A stretch of DNA of 18,949 bases from JACCYJ01 sp038198775 (GTDB taxonomy: Bacteria > Actinomycetota > Actinomycetes > Propionibacteriales > Nocardioidaceae), in assembly GCA_038198775.1 (NCBI GenBank), contig JBBPZV010000019.1, positions 1-18,949 on the forward strand, given 5' to 3'. The position numbers and the translations under genes were made by a program. This document shows, one piece after another, positions 7,947 to 14,882 of the stretch; position 1 is the first letter of the stretch; the number at the start of each line of letters is the position of its first letter. The notes under the pieces are model-generated. The model was not told the DNA's origin, did no database searches, and saw only the letters and a list, made by a program, of their open reading frames with translations.

Positions 7947-8120
7947 ATGGGTCTGGAGGACAAGATCAAGAACAAGGTCGAGGACGCCGGCGGCAAGGCC
8001 AAGGAGGCGTCCGGCAAGGCCACCGACAACGAACGGCTCGAGGCCGAAGGAAAGACCGACCAGTCGTCCGCCGATGTGAAGCAGGCCGGCGAAAAGGTCA
8101 AGGACGCCTTCAAGCACTGA
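7947..8120 (+). CDS. CsbD-like small stress protein
   Basis: A 57-residue, highly charged, cysteine-free protein starting at ATG 7947 after a strong ribosome-binding site. It opens MGLEDKIKNKVEDAGGKAKE and continues with repeats of the (G/A)-K-x-K-(D/E)-A type, ending KVKDAFKH. This matches the CsbD family: small, probably unfolded or helical proteins that in Bacillus are under the general stress sigma factor. The molecular function is unknown. The gene sits between serB and the convergent fabI. Stress control is plausible from the family, but I found no recognisable stress-sigma promoter in the 82 bp upstream. An ATG, a ribosome-binding site, a stop codon and family-like composition make it a real gene. 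Confidence 0.85.
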   Translation: MGLEDKIKNKVEDAGGKAKEASGKATDNERLEAEGKTDQSSADVKQAGEKVKDAFKH

Positions 8121-8129
8121 GCCCACCAG

Positions 8130-8170
8130 CGGTGACCGGGCGCGGGGCCATCCCTCGCTCCTGGTCGCCG
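8130..8170. terminator. Nested hairpin between convergent csbD-like gene and fabI
   Basis: An outer 8-bp stem (CGGTGACC at 8130-8137 with GGTCGCCG at 8163-8170, one wobble pair) encloses an inner stem (GCGGGG at 8142-8147 with CCC and CGC at 8152-8158, one bulged T, CCAT loop). It fills the 51-bp gap between two convergent stop codons, where a bidirectional terminator is expected. There is no T-run, as is common for actinobacterial terminators. Confidence 0.4.
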
Positions 8171-8171
8171 T

Positions 8172-8942
8172 TCAGGCCCCCATCGCGTGGAAGCCACCGT
8201 CGACGTGGACGATCTCACCGGTGGTGGCCGGGAAGAAGTCGCTGAGCAGCGCCACCACGGCCCGCGCGACCGGGGTCGCGTCCTGCTCGTCCCAGCCCAA
8301 CGGCGCCCGCTCGCCCCATCCGGAGCCGAGCTCGTCGAAGCCGGGGATCGCCTTGGCGGCCAACGTCTTCAGCGGGCCCGCTGCGACCAGGTTGACCCGG
8401 ACTCCGCTGCCCCCGAGGTCTCGGGCGAGATAGCGGGCACAGGACTCCAGCCCCGCCTTCGCGACCCCCATCCAGTCGTACGCGGGCCAGGCCACGCTCG
8501 CGTCGAAGGTCAGACCGACGACCGATCCGCCGCCAGACATCAGCGGGAGAACCGCGCTCGTCAGCGACTTCAGCGAGTACGCCGAGACCTCCAGTGCCCT
8601 GGCGACGTCCGGCCAGGGCGCGGTGAGGAACTTGCCCCCCAGCACGGTGTCCGGGTTGCCGTACGCGATGGAGTGGACCACCCCGTCCAGGCCGTCCACG
8701 TGCTTACCGACCCGGTCGGGCAGCGACGACAGGTGCTCCTCCTCGGTCACGTCCAGCTCGATCACCGGCGCCGGTCGTGGCAACCGGGTCGCTATGCGCC
8801 GGGTGATCGACAGCGCCCGGCCGAAGTTGGACACCACGACGTCGGCGCCCTGCTCCTGCGCGGCGCGGGCGACCGCGAAGCCGATCGAGGTGTCCAGCGT
8901 GACCCCGGCCACCAGGATGCGCTTGCCCTGCAGGATCCCCAT
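8172..8942 (-). CDS. fabI: Enoyl-[acyl-carrier-protein] reductase (NADH), InhA/FabI type
   Basis: A 256-residue protein that reduces the trans-2 double bond of enoyl-ACP, the final step of each elongation round in type II fatty acid synthesis. The cofactor-binding start is GKRILVAGVTLDTSIGFAVA, with the ENR-specific spacing rather than the usual SDR TGxxxGIG. The active site is AYDWMGVAKAGLES with Y155, M158 and K162, aligning to InhA Y158, M161 and K165. The segment VVHSIAYGN places S91 at the position of InhA S94. The start ATG 8942 has GGGAGG six bases upstream. It lies 24 bp after fabG in the same order as mycobacterial mabA-inhA. The symbol inhA would serve equally well; there is no sign of mycolate-specific genes here. 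Confidence 0.95.
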   Translation of the reverse strand: MGILQGKRILVAGVTLDTSIGFAVARAAQEQGADVVVSNFGRALSITRRIATRLPRPAPVIELDVTEEEHLSSLPDRVGKHVDGLDGVVHSIAYGNPDTVLGGKFLTAPWPDVARALEVSAYSLKSLTSAVLPLMSGGGSVVGLTFDASVAWPAYDWMGVAKAGLESCARYLARDLGGSGVRVNLVAAGPLKTLAAKAIPGFDELGSGWGERAPLGWDEQDATPVARAVVALLSDFFPATTGEIVHVDGGFHAMGA

Positions 8943-8966
8943 GACGTTCCTCCCTGTGGTCGAAGC

Positions 8967-9671
8967 TCAGTGACCCATCCCGAGGCCGCCGTCGACGGGC
9001 AGCACCGCACCGGTGATGTAGCCGGCCTCCTCCGAGGCCAGGAAACGCACCGCCGCCGCAACGTCGGCCACCGCACCGAAGCGCCGCAGCGGGATCTGGT
9101 CCCGGTAGGCGGCCCGGGTCTCCGCCGGCAGTGCGGAGGTCATGTCGGTGTCGATGAACCCGGGCGCGACCACGTTGGCGGTGATGCTCCGGGTGCCCAG
9201 CTCGCGGGCGAGCGACCGCGCCATCCCCACCAGGCCGGCCTTGCTGGCGGCGTAGTTCACCTGGCCGGCGCTCCCGGTCATCGCGACGACCGACGAGACG
9301 AACACGATGCGGCCCCGTCGCATCCGGAGCATCCCCTTGGCGGCCCGCTTGGCCACCCGGAACGACCCTCCCAGGTTGGTGTCCAGGACCGCCGACCAGT
9401 CCAACTCGCTCATCCGCAGCAGCAAGGTGTCCTTGGTGATGCCGGCGTTGGCGACGAGGACCTCGACCTGCCCCTGGTGCTCGGCGACCTGGTCGAACGC
9501 CCGCTCCACGTCCTCGGGCGCGGTGACGTCGCAGCGCACCGCGTAGCCCGTCGTGGGAGGTTGCCCGCTGCGGTACGTCACGGCCACCGCGTCACCCGCC
9601 TCGGCGAACGCCGCGGCGATCGCGGCGCCGATTCCGCGGTTGCCGCCGGTCACCAGGACCGACCTGCCCAT
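8967..9671 (-). CDS. fabG: 3-oxoacyl-[acyl-carrier-protein] reductase FabG
   Basis: A 234-residue classical SDR that reduces 3-oxoacyl-ACP with NADPH in fatty acid elongation. It has the Rossmann motif TGGNRGIG (8-15), VANAGITKD (73-81), catalytic N99, S127, Y140 and K144 (Y-x-x-x-K within NYAASKAGL), and the C-terminal GYITGAVLPVDGGLGMGH. The start ATG 9671 is preceded by GGGAG about five bases away and puts the first beta strand where FabG proteins begin. A longer open frame to 9755 adds Arg-rich residues with no similarity to the family and was rejected. It is the first gene of fabG-fabI and diverges from the DUF3099 gene. A TAGCGT hexamer at 9718-9723 could be its -10 element. Confidence 0.95.
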   Translation of the reverse strand: MGRSVLVTGGNRGIGAAIAAAFAEAGDAVAVTYRSGQPPTTGYAVRCDVTAPEDVERAFDQVAEHQGQVEVLVANAGITKDTLLLRMSELDWSAVLDTNLGGSFRVAKRAAKGMLRMRRGRIVFVSSVVAMTGSAGQVNYAASKAGLVGMARSLARELGTRSITANVVAPGFIDTDMTSALPAETRAAYRDQIPLRRFGAVADVAAAVRFLASEEAGYITGAVLPVDGGLGMGH

Positions 9672-9717
9672 CGGTACTCCCGTCACCGTCGTCGTACGCC
9701 GGGTGCGTCGGGAGGTG

Positions 9718-9723
9718 ACGCTA
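9718..9723 (-). promoter_or_regulatory. Possible -10 element of fabG-fabI
   Basis: TAGCGT on the minus strand lies 46 bases before ATG 9671, which would give a leader of about 40 bases containing the GGGAG ribosome-binding site. There is no strong -35 element, so this is a candidate only. Confidence 0.3.
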
Positions 9724-9792
9724 TCGGCTGCCGGGCGGGACGGCACACCTCCCACCCGGGGTCTCCGGCTCGCGGCGGCGGCGGGCGCGACG

Positions 9793-9798
9793 TAGTGT
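9793..9798 (+). promoter_or_regulatory. Probable -10 element of the DUF3099 gene, leaderless type
   Basis: TAGTGT is followed by seven bases and ATG 9806. The GGAGGG between them is too close to the ATG to act as a normal Shine-Dalgarno sequence. This favours ATG 9806 over the in-frame GTG at 9797, which would lie inside the -10 element. Confidence 0.45.
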
Positions 9799-9805
9799 GG
9801 AGGGC

Positions 9806-10144
9806 ATGGAGCGGCGCGGGGACGACGCGGTCAGCATCACCGACGCTCCGATGTCGCACAGCCAGGAGCTGCACGGGCGCGAGGTCCGCTACCTGATCTC
9901 GATGGGCATCCGGACCGCCTGCTTCGTCGCCGCGATCCTCATCAGCGGCCCGCTGCGGTGGGTCCTCGTCGCCGGCGCGGTGTTCCTGCCATACATCGCC
10001 GTGATCCTCGCCAACGCTGGTGGCCGCCGTGCGCCCCAGGACGCCATGGTCAGACCCGAGCCCTTCGGTGCCCTCGGCCCGCGCCCGGACCCCGGCGCCG
10101 GCGAAGCGAGCGGGCACCGCCCCTCGGGGGCCCCCAACAGGTAG
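9806..10144 (+). CDS. DUF3099 family membrane protein
   Basis: A 112-residue protein. Residues about 10-30 carry the family-typical SITDAP...ELHGREVRYLISMGIRT stretch. Two hydrophobic segments follow (about 35-48 and 52-70, the second ending LPYIAVILANAGG), so the protein is a small two-pass or hairpin membrane protein. The last 40 residues are Pro/Gly/Arg-rich and probably disordered. DUF3099 has no known function but is widespread in Actinobacteria and commonly found near fabG and moaA, as here. The start was chosen at ATG 9806; GTG 9797 would add three residues. The next gene begins 9 bp after the stop, so the two are probably one transcript. Confidence 0.82.
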   Translation: MERRGDDAVSITDAPMSHSQELHGREVRYLISMGIRTACFVAAILISGPLRWVLVAGAVFLPYIAVILANAGGRRAPQDAMVRPEPFGALGPRPDPGAGEASGHRPSGAPNR

Positions 10145-10153
10145 CGCACCGCC

Positions 10154-10369
10154 ATGCCGGATTCCACGACCGGGCGGCTGCGATGCTCCGCCAAGGGCTG
10201 CAGCGCCGCTGCGGAGTACCTCGTACGCTGGAACAACCCGCGGCTGCATCCACCGGAGCGGCGCAAGACGTGGCTCGCCTGCCCCGCCCACCAGGCGTCC
10301 CTGACCGAGTTCTTGACCGCCCGCGGCTTCTGGCGCGAGACCGAGCCGGTTCCCCGCGACCACCGGTAA
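10154..10369 (+). CDS. Small conserved actinobacterial protein, putative zinc-binding CxxxxC...CxxH
   Basis: A 71-residue soluble protein. It has C11 and C16 in RCSAKGCSA and C43 and H46 in LACPAHQ, which together could hold one metal ion. Between them is the conserved-looking WNNPRLHPPERRKTW. I recognise this as a short actinobacterial family often labelled acetone carboxylase in databases; that label is not supported, because the protein is about a tenth of the size of a carboxylase subunit and has none of its domains. It follows the DUF3099 gene by 9 bp and converges on moaA, with 19 bp between the two stop codons. No function can be assigned; a zinc-dependent adaptor or nucleic-acid contact would be speculation. 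Confidence 0.78.
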   Translation: MPDSTTGRLRCSAKGCSAAAEYLVRWNNPRLHPPERRKTWLACPAHQASLTEFLTARGFWRETEPVPRDHR

Positions 10370-10388
10370 CGCTGAGCGGCCCGCCGGG

Positions 10389-11405
10389 TCAGCCGCCGAT
10401 CGCCGACATCGGCCGGGTCGGCTGCAGGAACGTCGGGTCGTCGATGCCGTGCCCCGGCCGCTTGCCCCACATCGCGGTCCGCCAGCGGGCGGCGATGTCC
10501 TCGTCGCCCGCACCACCGCGCAGCGCGCCCCGCAGATCGGACTCCTCCCGGGCGAACAGGCAGTTGCGGATCTGTCCGTCGGCGGTGAGCCGGACCCGGT
10601 CGCAGTCGCCGCAGAACGGCCGGGTGACCGACGCGATGATGCCGACGGTGGCCGGGCCGCCGTCGACGAGGAACTCCTCGGCCGGCGCGGACCCTCGCGG
10701 ACGCCGCGCCGGGGTCAGCGTCACCCGCTGCTCGAGCTGGGCGAATACCTCCGCGGCGGTGACCATCGCCTCCCTCGACCAGCCGTGCTGAGCGTCCAGC
10801 GGCATCTGTTCGATGAACCGCAGCTGGTAGCCGCGGGCGATGCACCACTGCAGCAGCTCGGCGGCCTGGTCGTCGTTGACGCCCCGCAGCAGCACCGCGT
10901 TGACCTTGACCGGCCCCAGCCCGGCGTCGCTGGCCGCGGCCCGCCCGGCCAGCACGTCGGCGAGCCGGTCCCGCCGGGTGATCGCGCGGAAGGTGTCGGG
11001 CCGGATGGTGTCCAGGCTGACGTTGACCCGGTCGAGGCCGGCAGCCGCCAGCGCGGCCGCGGTACGCCGCAGTCCCAGCCCGTTCGTGGTCATCGCAATC
11101 TTGGGGCGGGGCTCGAGCTGGGCCATCCCGGCGACCAGCCCAGCCAACCCACGCCGCAGCAGCGGCTCCCCACCGGTGAGGCGGACGCTGCGCACGCCCA
11201 GGTGCCCGACCGCGATGCCGACGAGCCGCAGCACCTCGGCGTCGGTGAGCGTGTCGTCGGTCGGCAGCCAGTCGAGGCCCTCGGCCGGCATGCAGTACTG
11301 GCAGCGCAGGTTGCACCGGTCGGTGAGCGACACCCGCAGGTCGGTGGCGACCCGGCCGTAGCGGTCGAGCAGCGGTGTCTGTACGAGCTCCCCGACCGGT
11401 GTCAC
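10389..11405 (-). CDS. moaA: GTP 3',8-cyclase MoaA (molybdenum cofactor biosynthesis)
   Basis: A 338-residue radical SAM enzyme that rearranges GTP to 3',8-cyclo-7,8-dihydro-GTP, the first step of molybdopterin synthesis. The N-terminal cluster motif is CNLRCQYC (C31, C35, C38) and the SAM-binding GGEP follows in VRLTGGEPLLRRG. The second, GTP-binding cluster is at the C-terminal side: C265, C268 and C282 in FCGDCDRVRL...RNCLF. The protein ends in the essential Gly-Gly. All catalytic cysteines are present. The start is GTG 11405, with a TAGACT hexamer six bases upstream and no Shine-Dalgarno sequence. It diverges from SURF1 across 35 bp. No other moa genes are in the window. Confidence 0.96.
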   Translation of the reverse strand: MTPVGELVQTPLLDRYGRVATDLRVSLTDRCNLRCQYCMPAEGLDWLPTDDTLTDAEVLRLVGIAVGHLGVRSVRLTGGEPLLRRGLAGLVAGMAQLEPRPKIAMTTNGLGLRRTAAALAAAGLDRVNVSLDTIRPDTFRAITRRDRLADVLAGRAAASDAGLGPVKVNAVLLRGVNDDQAAELLQWCIARGYQLRFIEQMPLDAQHGWSREAMVTAAEVFAQLEQRVTLTPARRPRGSAPAEEFLVDGGPATVGIIASVTRPFCGDCDRVRLTADGQIRNCLFAREESDLRGALRGGAGDEDIAARWRTAMWGKRPGHGIDDPTFLQPTRPMSAIGG

Positions 11406-11411
11406 AGGCTC

Positions 11412-11417
11412 AGTCTA
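11412..11417 (-). promoter_or_regulatory. Probable -10 element of moaA, leaderless type
   Basis: TAGACT on the minus strand is followed by GAGCCT and then GTG 11405. It shares a 35-bp gap with the opposed SURF1 promoter. Confidence 0.52.
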
Positions 11418-11427
11418 GACGGCGGGC

Positions 11428-11433
11428 TACGGT
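11428..11433 (+). promoter_or_regulatory. Probable -10 element of the SURF1 gene, leaderless type
   Basis: TACGGT is followed by seven bases (CGAGGGC) and GTG 11441. It lies back to back with the moaA -10 element, with ten bases between the two hexamers. Confidence 0.48.
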
Positions 11434-11440
11434 CGAGGGC

Positions 11441-12286
11441 GTGTACCGGTTCCTGCTGGGACGCCGCTGGCTCGGGTTCCTGTTGCTGGTAGTGGTGCTC
11501 GCGGCCTTGTGCGTGCGGCTGGGGATCTGGCAGTTCGACCGGCTGGCGCAGCGCAAGGCCGACAACGCGCAGACTGCGGCGAACCTCGCAGCCCGGCCGG
11601 TCCCGGTGGACACCCTGGTCGCACCGGGTGGTCAGGTGCCCGCCACCGACCAGTGGCGCCGGGTCACCGCGACCGGCTGGTATGACGCTCGCAACGACAT
11701 CGTCGTGCGGTTCTCGTTCCGCCCCGCCGGGCGAGGCGTCGACGTCCTCACCCCGCTGGTCACCGCCGACGGGACCGCCGTGCTCATCGACCGGGGGTGG
11801 ATGGCAGGCGACGCCATCACCCCGGCACAGGTGCCGGCACCGGCGAGCGGGACCGTGACCGTGACCGGTTGGTTGCAGCCCGACAGCGGTGACGACGCTT
11901 CGGCGACCCGGCCGGTGGACGGGCAGGTCCGCGCCGTCTCCAGCGGGCAGCTCGCCCCGCTGCTGGACCGGCCGGTGCTGCCGGGGTACGTCACCTTGAC
12001 CTCCGAGATCCCCCAGGCCGCCGCGGAACTGGCGCCCGCGCAGCCGCCGGACCTGGGGAACGGACCGCACTTCTTCTACGGCCTGCAGTGGCTCTTCTTT
12101 GCCGGCCTCGCGGTGTTCGGCTGGTTCTACTTCGCGTACGCCGAGGCACATCCACGTTCGCGCCCGGGACCTCAGAGCGCCCGGACCATGCCGCCGTCCA
12201 CGGGCAACATGGCGCCGGTGATGAACGAGGCCGCGGGTGACAGCAGGAACGCCGCGGCCCGGCCGAACTCCTCCGGCCGGCCGTAA
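11441..12286 (+). CDS. SURF1 family cytochrome c oxidase assembly protein
   Basis: A 281-residue protein with the SURF1 layout: an N-terminal membrane helix (about 9-29, WLGFLLLVVVLAALCVRLGIWQ), an extracytoplasmic domain and a second helix near the C-terminus (about 210-230, GLQWLFFAGLAVFGWFYF). Family hallmarks are RLGIWQFDRLAQRKADN, the TGWYDARNDIVVR strand and VLIDRGWM. SURF1 proteins help insert heme into aa3-type oxidases. The start GTG 11441 places the first helix normally and has a -10 element seven bases upstream; the frame is open to 11375, but that region lies inside moaA and its promoter. The last 38 or so codons, after YAEAHPRSR, lie antisense to the SDR gene end and look unlike the family, so the natural C-terminus is extended by this overlap. 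Confidence 0.9.
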   Translation: MYRFLLGRRWLGFLLLVVVLAALCVRLGIWQFDRLAQRKADNAQTAANLAARPVPVDTLVAPGGQVPATDQWRRVTATGWYDARNDIVVRFSFRPAGRGVDVLTPLVTADGTAVLIDRGWMAGDAITPAQVPAPASGTVTVTGWLQPDSGDDASATRPVDGQVRAVSSGQLAPLLDRPVLPGYVTLTSEIPQAAAELAPAQPPDLGNGPHFFYGLQWLFFAGLAVFGWFYFAYAEAHPRSRPGPQSARTMPPSTGNMAPVMNEAAGDSRNAAARPNSSGRP

Positions 12287-12930
12287 CGCCGCAACGGGAT
12301 CGCCGCCTCGGCGCCCGACCGGGCCGCGGCCGGGTCCTCCGCGCGACCGTCCAGCTCGCGGACCCGCTCGGTGTCGACCCGCCCGGGCAGCAGCCCGTTG
12401 ACCCGGACACCGCGTGGCCCGAGCTCGTCGGCCATAGTCTTGGCCAGCATCGCCAGCCCCGGCCGCAGCCCGTTCGACACCGCCAGGTCGGGGATCGGCG
12501 TCCGGACCGACGAGGACAGCACGAACGCCAACGCCCCCTCGTCACCCAGTGCCGCAGCCACCGTGCGGGCGATCCGGACGGCGCCCAGGAACACCGCCTC
12601 GAACGCCTCGCGCCACTGCACGTCGGTGACCGCGGCGACCGGCCCCACCGCCGGCCCGCCGACGCTGAGCAGTGCACCGTCGAGGCGGCCCCAGCGGTCC
12701 AGGGCGGCGCTCACCAGCCGCTCGGCGGTATGCGGCGCGGCGTTGTCCGCGACCACCGGCTCGGTCACCGCCGATCCCAGGTCCCGGGCGGCGCGGTCGA
12801 GCGGGTCTCGCGAACGCCCGGACAGCACCACGCGGGCACCTTCGTCGACCAGCACGCGGGCCGCCGCCCCGCCGAGGCCGCGGGCGCCCCCGGTCACGAC
12901 GAAGACCCTGCCGGTCAGCCCGAGGTCCAC
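12172..12930 (-). CDS. Atypical short-chain dehydrogenase/reductase lacking the YxxxK catalytic pair
   Basis: A 252-residue Rossmann-fold protein. The cofactor motif TGGARGLG (13-20) and the C-terminal SFITGAMLPVDGGMVRAL are normal for the family, and the usual NNAG is replaced by LLSVGGP (88-93). The catalytic region reads VLSSSVRTPIPDLAVSNGLR: where classical members have Tyr-x-x-x-Lys there is S152 and R156, so ordinary SDR chemistry is not expected. SDRs of this SNxLR type are a recognisable subgroup with no firm function. The start is GTG 12930, five bases after the ABC exporter stop, so translation is probably coupled to it. Its last 115 bp overlap the convergent SURF1 gene. Confidence 0.87.
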   Translation of the reverse strand: MDLGLTGRVFVVTGGARGLGGAAARVLVDEGARVVLSGRSRDPLDRAARDLGSAVTEPVVADNAAPHTAERLVSAALDRWGRLDGALLSVGGPAVGPVAAVTDVQWREAFEAVFLGAVRIARTVAAALGDEGALAFVLSSSVRTPIPDLAVSNGLRPGLAMLAKTMADELGPRGVRVNGLLPGRVDTERVRELDGRAEDPAAARSGAEAAIPLRRYGRPEEFGRAAAFLLSPAASFITGAMLPVDGGMVRAL

Positions 12931-12935
12931 CGGGA

Positions 12936-14822
12936 TCAGAGCGCCGCTTCCGCGGCCGGCAGCGCGAACTGGGTGGTGTAGAGGTCGGAGTAGAGTCCGC
13001 CGCGCTCGAGCAGCTGCTCGTGGGTGCCCTGCTCGACGATGCGACCGGCGTCGAGCACGAGGATGCGGTCGGCGTTGCGTACGGTCGACAACCGGTGCGC
13101 GATCACCAAGGAGGTGCGGCCGGCGAGGGCGGTGTCCAGCGCCTGCTGGACGGCCAGCTCGGACTCCGAGTCCAGGTGCGCGGTGGCCTCGTCGAGCACG
13201 ACGATCTTCGGCGCCTTCAAGAGCAGCCGGGCGATGGCCAGGCGCTGCCGTTCCCCACCGGACAGCCGGTAGCCGCGGTCGCCCACGACGGTGTCGAGGC
13301 CGTGGGGCAGCGCGTCGACCAGGTCGAGAATCTGCGCTGCCCGCAGCGACTCCCGCAGCTGCGCCTCGCTCGCATCGGGACGCGCGTAGCGCAGGTTTGC
13401 CGCGATGGTGTCGTGGAACATGTGGGCGTCCTGCGTCACGTAGCCCACGACCCGCCGCAGCGACTCCTGGGTGACCTCGCGCACGTCGACGCCACCGACT
13501 CGCACCACCCCGGCGGTGACGTCGTACAACCGGGCGACCAGGTGGGTGATCGTGGACTTGCCGGCGCCGGAGTGGCCGACCAGCGCGACCATCTCACCTG
13601 GCTCGGCCCGGAACGAGACGTCGTGCAGGACGTCGTCGCCCCCGCCGGTGTCGATGCGGGCCACCACCTCCAGGCTTGCCAGCGACACCTCGTCGGCGCC
13701 GGGATAGCCGAAGGTGACGTGGTCGAACTCGACGCTCGCCGGGGCGGCTGCGGCAAGCGGTGGGGCGCCGGGGCGGTCGCGGATCATCGCCGGGAGGTCG
13801 AGCACCTCGAAGACGCGCTCGAAGCTGACCAGGGCGGTCATCACGTCGACCCGGACGTTGGACAACCCGGTCAACGGACCGTACAGCCGGGCCATCAGCG
13901 CGGCCAGCGCCAACAAGGTGCCGACCGACAGGCTGCCGCGCGCGCCCATGACACCGCCGATGCCGTAGACCAGTGCGGTTGCCAGCGCCGCCACCAGCGT
14001 CAGCGCGGAGAAGAAGATGCGGCTGTTCATCGCGATCCGCACCCCCAGGTCGCGGACCCCGGCGGCGCGGCGGGCGAACGCCTGGTCCTCTTCCACCGAG
14101 CGCCCGAAGAGCTTGACCAGCAGCGCACCTCCGACATGGAAGCGCTCGGTCATCGTGGTGCCCATGTCGGCGTTGACCTGCATCTGCTCGCGGGTCAGCG
14201 CGGCCAGCTTGCGCCCAGCCCAGCGGGCTGGCAGCAAGAACAGGGGCAGCAGCATGAACGCGACGACGGTGATCTGCCAGGAAAGCAGCAGCATCGCGAG
14301 CGTGACCAGCAGCAGGCTGATGATGTTGGACACCACGCCCGACAACGTCGAGGTGAACGCCCGCTGGGCGCCGATGACGTCGTTGTTGAGCCGGGAGACC
14401 AGCGCACCGGTCTGGGTGCGGGTGAAGAACGCCAGCGGCATCCGCTGCACGTGCGAGAACACCCGGATCCGCAGGTCGTAGATGAGTCCCTCGCCGATGC
14501 GGGCGGAGTAGTAGCGCTGGGCCAGCGTCAGCGCCGCCTCGACGAACGCCAGCCCCGCCACCAGCAACGACAGCCAGACGACGACGCCTGTGTCCTGCTT
14601 CAGGACGCCGTCGTCGACGATCTTCTTGAACAGCAGCGGGGTGGCCACGACAAGGCCGGCATCGACGATGGTGAGCAGCAAGAAGCCGACGACCTGCGCC
14701 GCGTACGGGTGGGCGAACTCCACGATCCGGCGGGTGGTCCCCGGCGTGAGCTTCTTGCCGGCGACGCTGGAGTCGCTGGTGAAGGACCGCAGGGTGTGCC
14801 AGTTGGCCGGGCTCGGACTCAT
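12936..14822 (-). CDS. ABC exporter, fused permease and ATPase (MsbA/MDR type)
   Basis: A 628-residue half-transporter that should work as a dimer. Residues about 40-330 form the type IV exporter membrane domain with six helices (for example VGFLLLTIVDAGLVVATPLL and VVWLSLLVAGLAFVEAAL). The ATPase has Walker A GHSGAGKST (K422), Q-loop YVTQDAHMF, signature LSGGERQR (520-527), Walker B IVVLDE with E545 and a switch histidine in VIAHRLSTV. The linker before the ATPase holds the inserted segment GADEVSLASLEVVARIDTGG. The substrate is unknown; lipid or drug export is typical. ATG 14822 was preferred to the in-frame TTG 14834, though neither has a convincing ribosome-binding site. It lies 60 bp after the ABC-F gene and 5 bp before the SDR gene. 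Confidence 0.92.
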   Translation of the reverse strand: MSPSPANWHTLRSFTSDSSVAGKKLTPGTTRRIVEFAHPYAAQVVGFLLLTIVDAGLVVATPLLFKKIVDDGVLKQDTGVVVWLSLLVAGLAFVEAALTLAQRYYSARIGEGLIYDLRIRVFSHVQRMPLAFFTRTQTGALVSRLNNDVIGAQRAFTSTLSGVVSNIISLLLVTLAMLLLSWQITVVAFMLLPLFLLPARWAGRKLAALTREQMQVNADMGTTMTERFHVGGALLVKLFGRSVEEDQAFARRAAGVRDLGVRIAMNSRIFFSALTLVAALATALVYGIGGVMGARGSLSVGTLLALAALMARLYGPLTGLSNVRVDVMTALVSFERVFEVLDLPAMIRDRPGAPPLAAAAPASVEFDHVTFGYPGADEVSLASLEVVARIDTGGGDDVLHDVSFRAEPGEMVALVGHSGAGKSTITHLVARLYDVTAGVVRVGGVDVREVTQESLRRVVGYVTQDAHMFHDTIAANLRYARPDASEAQLRESLRAAQILDLVDALPHGLDTVVGDRGYRLSGGERQRLAIARLLLKAPKIVVLDEATAHLDSESELAVQQALDTALAGRTSLVIAHRLSTVRNADRILVLDAGRIVEQGTHEQLLERGGLYSDLYTTQFALPAAEAAL

Positions 14823-14882
14823 CGCCGCGCTCAACGCCGAGGGTCGGCGAATGCTTCCCGCGGGGTGCAGGCCCGGACCCGG

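Noticed and set aside
6197..8218. 673-codon minus-strand open frame opposite serB
   Set aside because: It covers serB and the csbD-like gene in antisense, and shows no domain or membrane pattern.
9672..9755. Longer FabG start at 9755
   Set aside because: The added residues are basic and unlike FabG N-termini. ATG 9671 has a GGGAG ribosome-binding site at good spacing.
8187..9896. 569-codon plus-strand open frame opposite fabI and fabG
   Set aside because: It is the antisense shadow of two firmly identified genes, with no recognisable protein feature.
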